Shown here: in pieces, positions 7,360 to 14,250 of the stretch | How positions within the stretch are numbered: position 1 is the first letter of the stretch | Layout: every line of letters begins with the position of its first letter | Assembly: GCA_030607835.1 (NCBI GenBank) | Contig: JAUWJE010000014.1 | Coordinates: 1 to 14,250, forward strand | DNA length: 14,250 bases | Source: Candidatus Fermentibacterota bacterium | GTDB taxonomy: Bacteria > Fermentibacterota > Fermentibacteria > Fermentibacterales > JCC-6 | Reading direction: 5' to 3' | Notes under the pieces: generated by a model | The model's database searches: none | What the model was told of the DNA's origin: nothing | Seen by the model: only the letters and a program-made list of their open reading frames with translations | Position numbers and translations under genes: made by a program

Positions 7360-7954
7360 CTATAGTTCAAGAGAGATCGATTGTAAGCTTGTCTATGCAG
7401 GACCTGGACTCTCAGGCAAAACAACAAATGTGAAGCACATTCATTCAGTGATCCCATCTGATGACCGGGGCAAGCTTATTTCTCTCGCGACTGGAAATGA
7501 ACGGACCCTTTTCTTTGATTTTCTGCCTGTGAATTCAGGAACGATATATGGTTTCAAAGTACGCCTGCACCTCTACAGCGTTCCTGGCCAGGCAATGTAT
7601 TCGGATAGCCGTCAGCTTATTCTGCAAGGTGCGGACGGTATCATATTTGTAGCGGACTCTCAGAGGGCAAGGATGGACGCGAATATTGCCAGTCTTCGTG
7701 ATCTGAAGGAAAATCTAAGGTATTCAAAACGAAAAGGTCTCAGTCTGGTGCTGCAGAATAACAAACGTGATCTGCCTGACAATCTACCATCGGAGACGAT
7801 TAGAAAAGCGCTTGGTTTTGAGCGGGTTCCATGTATTGAATCTGTCGCAACTGAAGGAATCGGTGTTTTTGAGACACTCAGGAAAGCAAGCAGGATTGTA
7901 TTGCGAAGGCTTCACCGACAGTTCTCTCTTGTTCTTGAAGAGAAGAGGGGATAG
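7346..7954 (+). CDS. mglA: MglA-family small Ras-like GTPase
   Basis: This 202-residue protein resembles the polarity GTPase MglA of Myxococcus. It has a P-loop GPGLSGKTT at 19-27 (Lys25), a G3-like region LYSVPGQ at 76-82, NKRD at 139-142 (the NKxD base-recognition motif), and ATEG at 168-171 as G5. As in MglA proteins, the usual Asp of the Ras DxxG motif is replaced; the position is Ser78 here and Thr78 in Myxococcus. In Myxococcus, MglA-GTP sets the leading pole and drives gliding and type IV pilus motility; in other bacteria its role is less defined. No MglB/Roadblock GAP gene is adjacent. The ATG has GGAG 9 bases upstream and overlaps tatA by 14 bases. The next gene starts one base after its stop, so the two are probably translated together. 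The family is confident, but motility is not implied by this alone. Confidence 0.92.
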   Translation: MATVSYSSREIDCKLVYAGPGLSGKTTNVKHIHSVIPSDDRGKLISLATGNERTLFFDFLPVNSGTIYGFKVRLHLYSVPGQAMYSDSRQLILQGADGIIFVADSQRARMDANIASLRDLKENLRYSKRKGLSLVLQNNKRDLPDNLPSETIRKALGFERVPCIESVATEGIGVFETLRKASRIVLRRLHRQFSLVLEEKRG

Positions 7955-7955
7955 A

Positions 7956-9428
7956 ATGAGCGACAGCCAGGCTGTTGTTGATCTGCTTCTGGTTCGGCTC
8001 AGCCGGGAAGAAGAAAAGGAAAAAGTTCTTGAAATGCTTATCAGCGAGTTGGGAATGTCCCACGATGAAGCCAGAGAAAAAGTAGATAATACTCCGAATA
8101 TTCTCAGCGAGGGCATTTCAATGGAACAGGCAAGAATTCTTCAAAACAGGATGTACCCGTACGTTGATCTGTTGCCAAGAACCTATGCAACAACTACATA
8201 CTCAGAACCTTCATCGGCGGCTGTTAGCGAAGAAGAAACACCTTCTGAATCACTTCAGTCAGATGAAACTGACGAAAGTGTGCAGGATGAATATCCTGAA
8301 GAAAAAGAAACACAGGATTTCAAAGTTGATGAAGATAAGCTTATCATCACTACAGCTGCAGAAGAGATGCTCTCTATAGACCGATGCCACCTGTGCGGTA
8401 GTTCTCCAACAAGCAACCAGAAACTTGCTCCATGCAGAACATGCGGTGAACTAACCTGTTCAGATTGTTTTAATCGAAAAATGCACGTATGTGAAAGATG
8501 CGTTTCTGAAGGCAGAGCAGTTGATCGTCCTCTGGATAATAAACCTGAATACAGACTGGAACAGGAACATTCGTATGATCTGGGACATGGAAGCCTTGAG
8601 GATGAGAAAAAAATAACCAGAAGAAGAATACAAAATGTTCTTTCAAAGCTTTCTCCTTCTGTCATTTCAATTACGGCTGCTGTTCTTATCCTGATTGCAT
8701 TTTTCCTGATAGATCCAATCAATCTGTTCAATGATAATGGTTCAGCGACTGGATCTCATCTCGCTAGCACAGATTCACTTGCTTCTGCAATAGTTCCGGA
8801 TTCCGATTCTGTATCCGGCATTGTTTTAACGGAAGTTCCCACGGATACGCTAGCGATTCTTCAAACAGATACACTTGTATCATCTTTGGACAGTATTGCT
8901 TTAGAATCCGATGTGTCCTTCATAAACATCTCACTGAGCGATATCCGGATTCCCGAATTTCCGGATACTCCCGATCCCGATGAAGTTACATTACCTAGAT
9001 TGCTGCTTTCGTCACCGGTTCGCGGTATTGAGGTTTACAAGGATTCCCTAACATTCCTTTCCTATCCTGTCGGGTATATCGCTGCAACTATTTCCGTTGA
9101 AATCGACGCCATTTCATTGGTTCATACAGAAGATGGATATACGATTTTTGTAATGTCAATTCTTCACCCGGAACCGGTTGAGAAAAGAACCGCGTTGATC
9201 AGCAGTATCGGATCATTGCTTGACTCCACAGTTGTCGACCAGATGGTTCTCTACTATCGGGAAAACGAATATTATGATTCAAATCTGTTTTCTTTTGTCT
9301 CAGACAGTTTCAGTGTAATATCTCAGTCAAACAGCCCGTACTTCCTGCAGAGAAAGCAGGCGACTATACCGGAAACCAGAACACTGGTTTTTGAAAGCAT
9401 TAATGACTGGATGACAGATCTGGACTGA
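7956..9428 (+). CDS. Uncharacterised single-pass membrane protein: L7/L12-CTD-like segment, acidic linker, 8-Cys zinc module, extracytoplasmic domain
   Basis: I do not recognise this 490-residue protein as a named family. Residues about 20-72 resemble the C-terminal domain of ribosomal protein L7/L12, with an amphipathic helix, E-A-R-x-K-V-D-N-x-P, then SEGISMEQARIL. Residues 84-128 are a highly acidic, Ser/Glu-rich linker. A cysteine module follows: C144, C147, C160, C163, C168, C171, C179 and C182, all in CxxC pairs, resembling a RING/FYVE-like double zinc site. A charged stretch leads to one membrane helix at about 235-254. The remaining ~235 residues are Ser/Asp-rich and then folded (about 345-490). 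A positive-inside reading (KKITRRR before the helix) puts the N-terminal part in the cytoplasm and the C-terminal part outside. AGGGG just before the ATG gives a good ribosome site. The gene starts one base after mglA, suggesting it works with that GTPase, an inference. An earlier in-frame start at 7767 lies inside mglA and is rejected. Confidence 0.7.
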   Translation: MSDSQAVVDLLLVRLSREEEKEKVLEMLISELGMSHDEAREKVDNTPNILSEGISMEQARILQNRMYPYVDLLPRTYATTTYSEPSSAAVSEEETPSESLQSDETDESVQDEYPEEKETQDFKVDEDKLIITTAAEEMLSIDRCHLCGSSPTSNQKLAPCRTCGELTCSDCFNRKMHVCERCVSEGRAVDRPLDNKPEYRLEQEHSYDLGHGSLEDEKKITRRRIQNVLSKLSPSVISITAAVLILIAFFLIDPINLFNDNGSATGSHLASTDSLASAIVPDSDSVSGIVLTEVPTDTLAILQTDTLVSSLDSIALESDVSFINISLSDIRIPEFPDTPDPDEVTLPRLLLSSPVRGIEVYKDSLTFLSYPVGYIAATISVEIDAISLVHTEDGYTIFVMSILHPEPVEKRTALISSIGSLLDSTVVDQMVLYYRENEYYDSNLFSFVSDSFSVISQSNSPYFLQRKQATIPETRTLVFESINDWMTDLD

Positions 9429-9459
9429 TGATTGTTTCCACTGAAAGTTTTCCAACGGC

Positions 9460-9488
9460 TGGACACGTTTCGGAAGACCATTTAATAT
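9460..9488 (+). promoter_or_regulatory. Possible sigma-70-type promoter for topA
   Basis: TGGACA at 9460-9465 (five of six bases of TTGACA) lies 17 bases before TAATAT at 9483-9488 (four of six of TATAAT). This is the only gap of notable length in the window (69 bases). A start of transcription near 9494-9495 would fall 3-4 bases before the topA ATG, fitting the lack of a Shine-Dalgarno there. The match is modest and could be chance. Confidence 0.3.
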
Positions 9489-9497
9489 GAAAGATAT

Positions 9498-11702
9498 ATG
9501 AAGAATACTAAAGATCTTGTAATAATAGAGTCTCCGGCCAAAGCCAGAAGTCTGAAGAGTTATCTTGGTGACAGATACGAAATATTCGCTTCCTATGGTC
9601 ATGTGAGGGATCTACCCAGGCATTACATTGGCGTTGATGAGAAGAACAGCTTCAAGCCCACATACACCATTCTTCCGGATAAGAGAAAAATTGTAGCTCA
9701 GTTGAAGAAAATAGCTTCTGGTTTTTCCAGAATCTACCTTGCCGCTGATCCTGACAGAGAAGGTGAAGCAATCTGCTGGCACCTTTCACAGATTCTTGAG
9801 GAAGACGGCAGAGTATTCAAGAGACTGAGATTCAACGCAGTAACAAAAGAAACTGTGCTAAAGGCATTGAGAAATCCAAGTGTTATCGATATGCAACTTG
9901 TAGATGCTCAACAGGCAAGGCGTGTCATGGATAGGCTTGTTGGATACAAGATATCATCCTACCTTCAGAAAATTCTTGGCGGGGGGAAAAGCGCTGGAAG
10001 AGTACAGACAGTTGTTCTGAGAATCATTCAGCAGCGGGAAGACGAAATCAGCGACTTTATCCCTGTTGAGTACTGGCTTATCGAAGCAGAATTTCATCAG
10101 AATAATAAGGTTATCAAAGCTTCGCTTTTCAGTGTTGACGGGAAAAGAGTCGATAAACCGGGAAAGGCGCCTCGATCATCCGAGGAGGCTTTGATTATTC
10201 ATCAAAGACTGAAAGACTATACAGGTGAATGGATCCTCTCCGGAATACAGAGAAAGATTCGATCAGTAAAACCTCCTCCTCCATTCATAACAAGTACGCT
10301 TCAACAGGCGGCTTCATCCAGGCTTTCCTATTCACCATCGAAAACAATGACAATTGCGCAGCAATTATATGAGGGAATCTCTCTTGGAGATAAGGAACGC
10401 AGTGGTCTGATCACATACATGAGAACGGATTCTGTCCGAATCAGTCCTGAGAGCATAAATGAATGCAGGGAGTATATTTCAGAGAAGTACGGCAGTAACA
10501 TGGTGTCGGAATCACCCAACAGGTACCGAAGCTCGAAAGGATCACAGGACGCTCATGAAGCAATAAGACCCGCCAGTATTAAATTAGCTCCCGAAATACT
10601 TTCCAATGTTCTTACACCTCCTCAGCGTGCTCTTTACTCCCTTATATGGAACCGTTTCCTTGCCACACAGATGAAGAATGCCGAGATAGAGAAGACTGCA
10701 TTCAGTGTTAACGGAGCCGGTCTGGAATTTATTTGTACTGGTGATCGACTTATGTCGAAGGGATTCTCCATAATCGATAGGGCATACATTCGAATTGAAA
10801 AGGAACTTCCTGATATGAAAAAGGGAAGTGTCATCTTCGAATCCGAAACCCGGGAACAGAAATTTACATCACCACCATCACGATTCTCTGAAGCAAGACT
10901 TGTAGCTGAGATGAAAAAAAAGGGAATTGGAAGACCATCAACCTACGTGAGCACCATAGGAACATTGAAAAACAGGAAATATGTAGAAAAGGACGGAGGA
11001 GTACTCAAACCTACCGAACTCGGAACAACCACAGAGAGACTGCTTGTCAAGATGTTTCCGCATATATTTGAAATCGGATTTACCGCATCCATGGAGGATC
11101 TTCTTGATTCGATCGCAAATGGTGATGAATCTTACGTTGATGTTCTTCAAAAACTGAATCTTCCTCTTGTGTCCTCTCTTGAGATAGCTATGGCAACAGT
11201 TTCCGATGTAAGAAGCGATCTGCAGGAAGCTACAGAGGAGATCTGTCCTGAGTGTGGTTCACCACTCGTTGTGCGTTGGGGCAAGTACGGCAAATTCAAA
11301 GCCTGTACTGCTTTCCCCAAATGCAAGTTCTCAAAGCCGGTAAATGAAATATCTGCCATCATATACAAGGATCGATCCTGCTCTGTCTGCGGCGGGAAAC
11401 TTCTGTTGAATATCGGAAGGTATGGAAGATATCTGAGGTGTGAGAAATATCCGGATTGTGGTCATACTGAACCTGTACCACTCGGAGTGTCCTGTCCAAT
11501 TACAAACTGCGGCGGGGAACTGGTGGAAAAAAGATCCAGGGCAGGGAGAATATTTTATTCGTGCAGCAGATATCCTGAATGTAAATATGCGATATGGAAT
11601 AAACCTCTTGATCGAACCTGTCCAAGGTGTGGATTTCCAATACTGGAAGAGAGAAAGAAGGGCATCTGGTGTCCCAGCTGCAAGAAGAGTATATCGAATT
11701 GA
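9498..11702 (+). CDS. topA: DNA topoisomerase I (type IA) with four C-terminal zinc ribbons
   Basis: The 734-residue enzyme relaxes negative supercoils by a transient 5'-phosphotyrosine break in one strand. The Toprim domain has Glu11 in IIESPAK and the DxDxE triad Asp84, Asp86, Glu88 in AADPDREGE. SAGRVQTVVLR at 165-175 and the active-site tract GLITYMRTDS, with catalytic Tyr307, confirm the family. KKKGIGRPSTYVSTIGTL at 473-490 is another conserved stretch. The C-terminal quarter carries four four-cysteine zinc ribbons: C583/586/603/609, C628/631/648/654, C666/671/689/695 and C708/711/725/728. These bind single-stranded DNA or RNA polymerase in known homologues. No clear ribosome site precedes the ATG, and a short out-of-frame ATG at 9488 stops after four codons. 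The end overlaps the recombinase gene by 34 bases under the start chosen there. Confidence 0.98.
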   Translation: MKNTKDLVIIESPAKARSLKSYLGDRYEIFASYGHVRDLPRHYIGVDEKNSFKPTYTILPDKRKIVAQLKKIASGFSRIYLAADPDREGEAICWHLSQILEEDGRVFKRLRFNAVTKETVLKALRNPSVIDMQLVDAQQARRVMDRLVGYKISSYLQKILGGGKSAGRVQTVVLRIIQQREDEISDFIPVEYWLIEAEFHQNNKVIKASLFSVDGKRVDKPGKAPRSSEEALIIHQRLKDYTGEWILSGIQRKIRSVKPPPPFITSTLQQAASSRLSYSPSKTMTIAQQLYEGISLGDKERSGLITYMRTDSVRISPESINECREYISEKYGSNMVSESPNRYRSSKGSQDAHEAIRPASIKLAPEILSNVLTPPQRALYSLIWNRFLATQMKNAEIEKTAFSVNGAGLEFICTGDRLMSKGFSIIDRAYIRIEKELPDMKKGSVIFESETREQKFTSPPSRFSEARLVAEMKKKGIGRPSTYVSTIGTLKNRKYVEKDGGVLKPTELGTTTERLLVKMFPHIFEIGFTASMEDLLDSIANGDESYVDVLQKLNLPLVSSLEIAMATVSDVRSDLQEATEEICPECGSPLVVRWGKYGKFKACTAFPKCKFSKPVNEISAIIYKDRSCSVCGGKLLLNIGRYGRYLRCEKYPDCGHTEPVPLGVSCPITNCGGELVEKRSRAGRIFYSCSRYPECKYAIWNKPLDRTCPRCGFPILEERKKGIWCPSCKKSISN
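11657..11662 (+). promoter_or_regulatory. Ribosome binding site supporting the GTG start of the recombinase
   Basis: GAAGGG lies 6 bases before GTG 11669, inside the topA coding region. It favours GTG 11669 over the earlier GTG 11627 and over TTG 11699, which overlaps the topA stop. Confidence 0.55.
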
Positions 11703-12580
11703 TAGAGCAGTTCTGTCAGGATCTTCTCCACGGAAGAAAGTTCTCTAAACATACGATAAGAGCGTATAGAGCGGATATATACCGATATCTGGAATGGTGC
11801 TCCTCAGACGACATTACTGAAAATTTCAATACATTGAATCTTCGGAGTTATCTTCGACATGAAGCTGGAAGGGATCTTGATTCAAAGAGCCTTGCGAGAG
11901 AGGTATCGTCTCTCCGGACATTTGGTGGATGGCTTCAGGAAACAGGTAGAATATCCGGTAATCCGGCTCGTTTGCTGATTATGCCAAAGGTATCAGGAAA
12001 ACTTCCCGGATTTCTCAGCATTGCAGAAGTCACTCAAGTTATAAACAGCTACGATGACCGCACTGCTCTTGGAAAGCGGAACAGGGCAATAGTTGAACTG
12101 CTTTACGGCACCGGTATGCGGGCAGCAGAAACGGTTACATTGCGGCTGAATGATATGGATCTCAAACAGAAGCAGGTTAGAGTGATTGGAAAAGGAAATA
12201 GGGAAAGAATTATTCCTGTGCCCGGATTAACCTGCATTTCACTTGAGTCCTGGCTGTCATCAAGAAGTGAACTTATTCGTGATTATAATCCCGATCCGGG
12301 TACACTCTTTGTCAGTGTCCGAGGCAGAAAGCTTGACCCGAGAGATATCCGCCGTATTGTTGCAGTCGGAGTCGGAAGGGCTGCGAGGGCGGCTGGAGCA
12401 ACGCCACATACTTTTCGCCACAGCTTTGCTACACACTTACTCGATAACGGGGCAGACCTGCGAGCTGTACAGGAAATGCTTGGCCATGCCAGTCTTTCAA
12501 CTACGCAGGTTTATACTCATCTGACAAGGGAAAGACTGAAAGAAGCCTATAGAAAAGCACATCCCAGGGGGGAAGAGTGA
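11669..12580 (+). CDS. xerC: Tyrosine recombinase XerC/XerD type
   Basis: This 303-residue integrase-family protein matches Xer length. Xer enzymes resolve chromosome dimers at dif by strand exchange through a 3'-phosphotyrosine. The N-terminal SAM-like DNA-binding domain (FSKHTIRAYRADIYRYLEW, about 25-43) is typical. The catalytic domain holds Arg151 (GTGMRAAE), Lys175 (VIGKGNRE), His247 and Arg250 (PHTFRHSFATH), His273 (LGHASLSTTQVYTH) and nucleophile Tyr282. I choose GTG 11669 because GAAGGG lies 6 bases upstream and the first residues then fit Xer proteins; GTG 11627 would add 14 residues of poor character. Overlap with topA is 34 bases, and its TGA overlaps the next gene's GTG. XerC versus XerD cannot be settled from one gene. 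Neighbour topA and the absence of phage or mobile genes argue for a housekeeping recombinase. In Bacillus, topA and xerC (codV) also lie close together. Confidence 0.93.
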   Translation: MSQLQEEYIELIEQFCQDLLHGRKFSKHTIRAYRADIYRYLEWCSSDDITENFNTLNLRSYLRHEAGRDLDSKSLAREVSSLRTFGGWLQETGRISGNPARLLIMPKVSGKLPGFLSIAEVTQVINSYDDRTALGKRNRAIVELLYGTGMRAAETVTLRLNDMDLKQKQVRVIGKGNRERIIPVPGLTCISLESWLSSRSELIRDYNPDPGTLFVSVRGRKLDPRDIRRIVAVGVGRAARAAGATPHTFRHSFATHLLDNGADLRAVQEMLGHASLSTTQVYTHLTRERLKEAYRKAHPRGEE

Positions 12581-14250
12581 GAATACAAACCGAGGATAGT
12601 AAAAGAATCATGACTGACCGGATTATTGCGATTCTTGTTGGAATCGCAGCCGGAGCTGTTTACCTGATTACACTTGCGCCAAGTGTCAGTTTCTGGGACA
12701 GTGGAGAATACCTGACCTGCTCCTGGACAGCTGGAGTACCTCATCCTCCCGGTGGTCCGTGATTCGTTCTTCTCGGGAGATTCAGCACAATTCTATTTTC
12801 TTTCATACCTGCAGTAGCTCCCAGAGTTAATCTTCTCTGCGCATTATCCAGTGCCTTTGCGATTGGAATACTCACGCGGTTGGTGCAGCGCTGGGGTCAC
12901 AGGATGAATATCGACCAGATATGGTACAGACCAATGTCGGTAGTGTCCGGATTAATCGCGGCATTCAGCTATTCCATCTGGAGGAACAGTAATGCTACGG
13001 AAACATATGCCACAGCACTTCTTCTGACTTTCATCATCCTGCTGCTCTTTGATTGCTGGATTAGCAGGTACGCCGAGAGAAGCAGGAAAAAGACCAAATC
13101 GGACAGTGGTGGCTGGGGAGAAGCAAGGTATCTCCTTCTCATCTCGTATCTTCTTATTCTCGCGGTAGCGAATCATGGAAGCGTTCCCCTGATAACCGGT
13201 CCTCCAATTCTGATGATGTATCGTATTTACGCATTTCGGAAGCGAAGCATTATCTGGAAGAAATCCTGGTTTATTCTCACGATGCTGGGCCTTGTTGTCC
13301 TGGCTTTCAGCGTTCACCTCTATATGCCTCTCAGGGCTGTGCAGGATCCGGAAATCAATGAAACGGATGCATCTGACTGGACTGCCTTTGCGAAAGCTTT
13401 TAGTCGTGAGCAGTACGGAAGCACATCAATACTGGAAAGAAAAGGACCATTTCTCGATCAGATGAAACTCTACCTCAAGTACCTGTCCTGGCAGTCCGGA
13501 CGTGTCGATGATGGATGGGATCGTCTTCTTGGTGAAAAGGGCGGTTTTGCTGTATCAATGCTGATGAAGATAATCCTGCTTTTCGGGGCTATATACGGAA
13601 TATTCGTTATCGGAATGAAACGGCCGAAACTTCTTATGTACCTTGGATTCCTGTTCCTGATGTCTTCGGTTCTCTTCATCTTCTTCATATTGAATTTCAA
13701 AACCGGTACCGAGGGCACAACTCTTGGCGAAGTGCGTGAGCGAGATTACTTCTTCGGAGCTTCATTCGCGCTCTTTGCGATATTTTCCGGAATAGGACTT
13801 GTATCATTACTCAAAGATTTCCTCCCTGATAGATCAAGGCTGTCATGGCTTGTCCTGCTGATACCCCTCGCGTCACTGGGCGCGAATATGTACAGGTGCG
13901 ACCGATCCGAATCTTCATTCGCGCGGGATTATGGTATAAATCTTCTTGAGAGTTGCCCTGAAAATGCTGTTCTGATTACAAATGGGGACAATGATACATT
14001 CCCCCTATGGTTCGCGCAGGGAGTTCTGGGTGTAAGACGTGATGTTATTGTAAGCAATTTGAGCCTGATGAATACGAACTGGTACGTTAATCAGCTAATA
14101 GATCGAGATTCTCTTCTTCTTGACTACAGAAATCTGGGACTTGTTGATTCTCTCAGACCGGTATTTATCTGGGGTCCTCACTATTTTCATGTGAATGCTG
14201 ATCTTGAACCGGTATATTCTCCTCTTGATGGAGAGATTCTAAGAACATCA
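12577..14250 (+). CDS. DUF2723 (GT117-like) multi-pass membrane protein, interrupted by an in-frame TGA and truncated by the window edge
   Basis: Frame 1 encodes a DUF2723 protein from GTG 12577 (GTGA overlap with xerC, AGGGGGG just upstream) to the edge, except for TGA at 12760-12762, codon 62. Before the stop, residues 39-59 carry the hallmark FWDSGEYL (Asp41, Glu44) and PHPPGG. After it, in the same frame, FVLLGRF, several membrane helices, REVRERDYFF-like (EVRERDYFFG) and NGDNDTFPLW, then NLSLMNTNWYV, all follow the family order. Translation therefore resumes in register: this is one gene with a point stop, not two. The family usually reads PLFVLLG here, so TTA (Leu) to TGA is the simplest change. 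DUF2723 includes human TMEM260, a protein O-mannosyltransferase assigned to GT117; the bacterial role and donor are uncertain. If real, reinitiation at ATG 12904 would lose the likely catalytic loop. The 3' end lies beyond the window. Confidence 0.88.
12760..12762 (+). other. In-frame TGA within the DUF2723 reading frame
   Basis: The stop follows GGP and precedes FVLLGRF in the same frame, which then stays open for 496 codons to the window edge. TTA would restore leucine, the family's usual residue here. TGA clearly ends other genes in this window (hpf, ptsH, ptsI), so the standard meaning applies. Candidates are sequence error or a recent nonsense mutation. Confidence 0.85.

Noticed and set aside
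7767..7955. Longer start for the zinc-module protein inside mglA
   Set aside because: The extra 63 residues overlap the MglA coding sequence in another frame and resemble nothing; ATG 7956 has a good ribosome binding site one base after the mglA stop.
9429..9497. Rho-independent terminator after the zinc-module gene
   Set aside because: The only pairing seen (TTTC-CACT-GAAA) is a weak four-pair AU stem without a following U tract.
11669..12580. Phage or integron integrase marking a mobile element
   Set aside because: Length, motifs and the topA neighbourhood fit a chromosomal Xer recombinase, and no attachment repeats, phage genes or tRNA target are visible.
12755..12820. Selenocysteine insertion at the TGA of the DUF2723 gene
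   Set aside because: The 50 bases after the TGA form no convincing SECIS-like hairpin; only a four-pair TCTC/GAGA stem is visible. The family has leucine there, not cysteine, and the site is not redox-related.
12952..13317. Antisense open frame of 121 codons inside the DUF2723 gene
   Set aside because: It shadows the conserved membrane region of DUF2723 and has no recognisable domain or ribosome site.

Overview
The window is a dense, single-strand stretch of bacterial chromosome. Every gene is on the + strand, coding is almost continuous, and the longest gap between genes is 69 bases (9429-9497). The content is mainly housekeeping and cell-envelope genes. I see no transposase, phage gene, tRNA, rRNA or CRISPR array. 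Base composition looks moderate (roughly mid-40s % GC by eye), with frequent AGA and GGA codons. An HPr kinase/HPr/Enzyme I set, a MglA-type GTPase, a DUF2723 (GT117) membrane protein and a DUF4321 protein together suggest a bacterium from an uncultured lineage of the FCB or a neighbouring group. That placement is an inference and is weak.

Region 1 (1-3174) is a phosphotransferase regulatory module. It holds the tail of a long-form ribosome hibernation factor, HPr kinase/phosphorylase (hprK), HPr (ptsH, with His15 and Ser46 both present) and Enzyme I (ptsI). No sugar-specific EII component is visible. The start of ptsI is anomalous: no ATG, GTG or TTG lies in frame ahead of its conserved N-terminus.

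Region 2 (3175-6829) looks like a glycan module. It has a sugar-1-phosphate nucleotidylyltransferase with a left-handed beta-helix tail, two successive GT4 glycosyltransferases and a Gx transporter/heptaprenyl diphosphate synthase component I-like membrane protein. The genes overlap or abut, which suggests translational coupling.

Region 3 (6853-9428) holds a small DUF4321 membrane protein, TatA, a MglA-family small GTPase, and one base later an unfamiliar 490-residue membrane protein. That protein combines an L7/L12 C-terminal-like segment, an acidic linker, an eight-cysteine zinc module, one transmembrane helix and an extracytoplasmic domain. It is the best candidate for something undescribed, possibly an effector or partner of the GTPase.

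Region 4 (9498-14250) has DNA topoisomerase I (topA) with four C-terminal zinc ribbons, an overlapping XerC/XerD-type tyrosine recombinase, and the start of a large DUF2723 protein. The DUF2723 frame is interrupted by a TGA at 12760-12762 and then stays open to the window edge. The TGA sits where the family usually has leucine and is one base from TTA, so a nonsense mutation or sequence error is likely.
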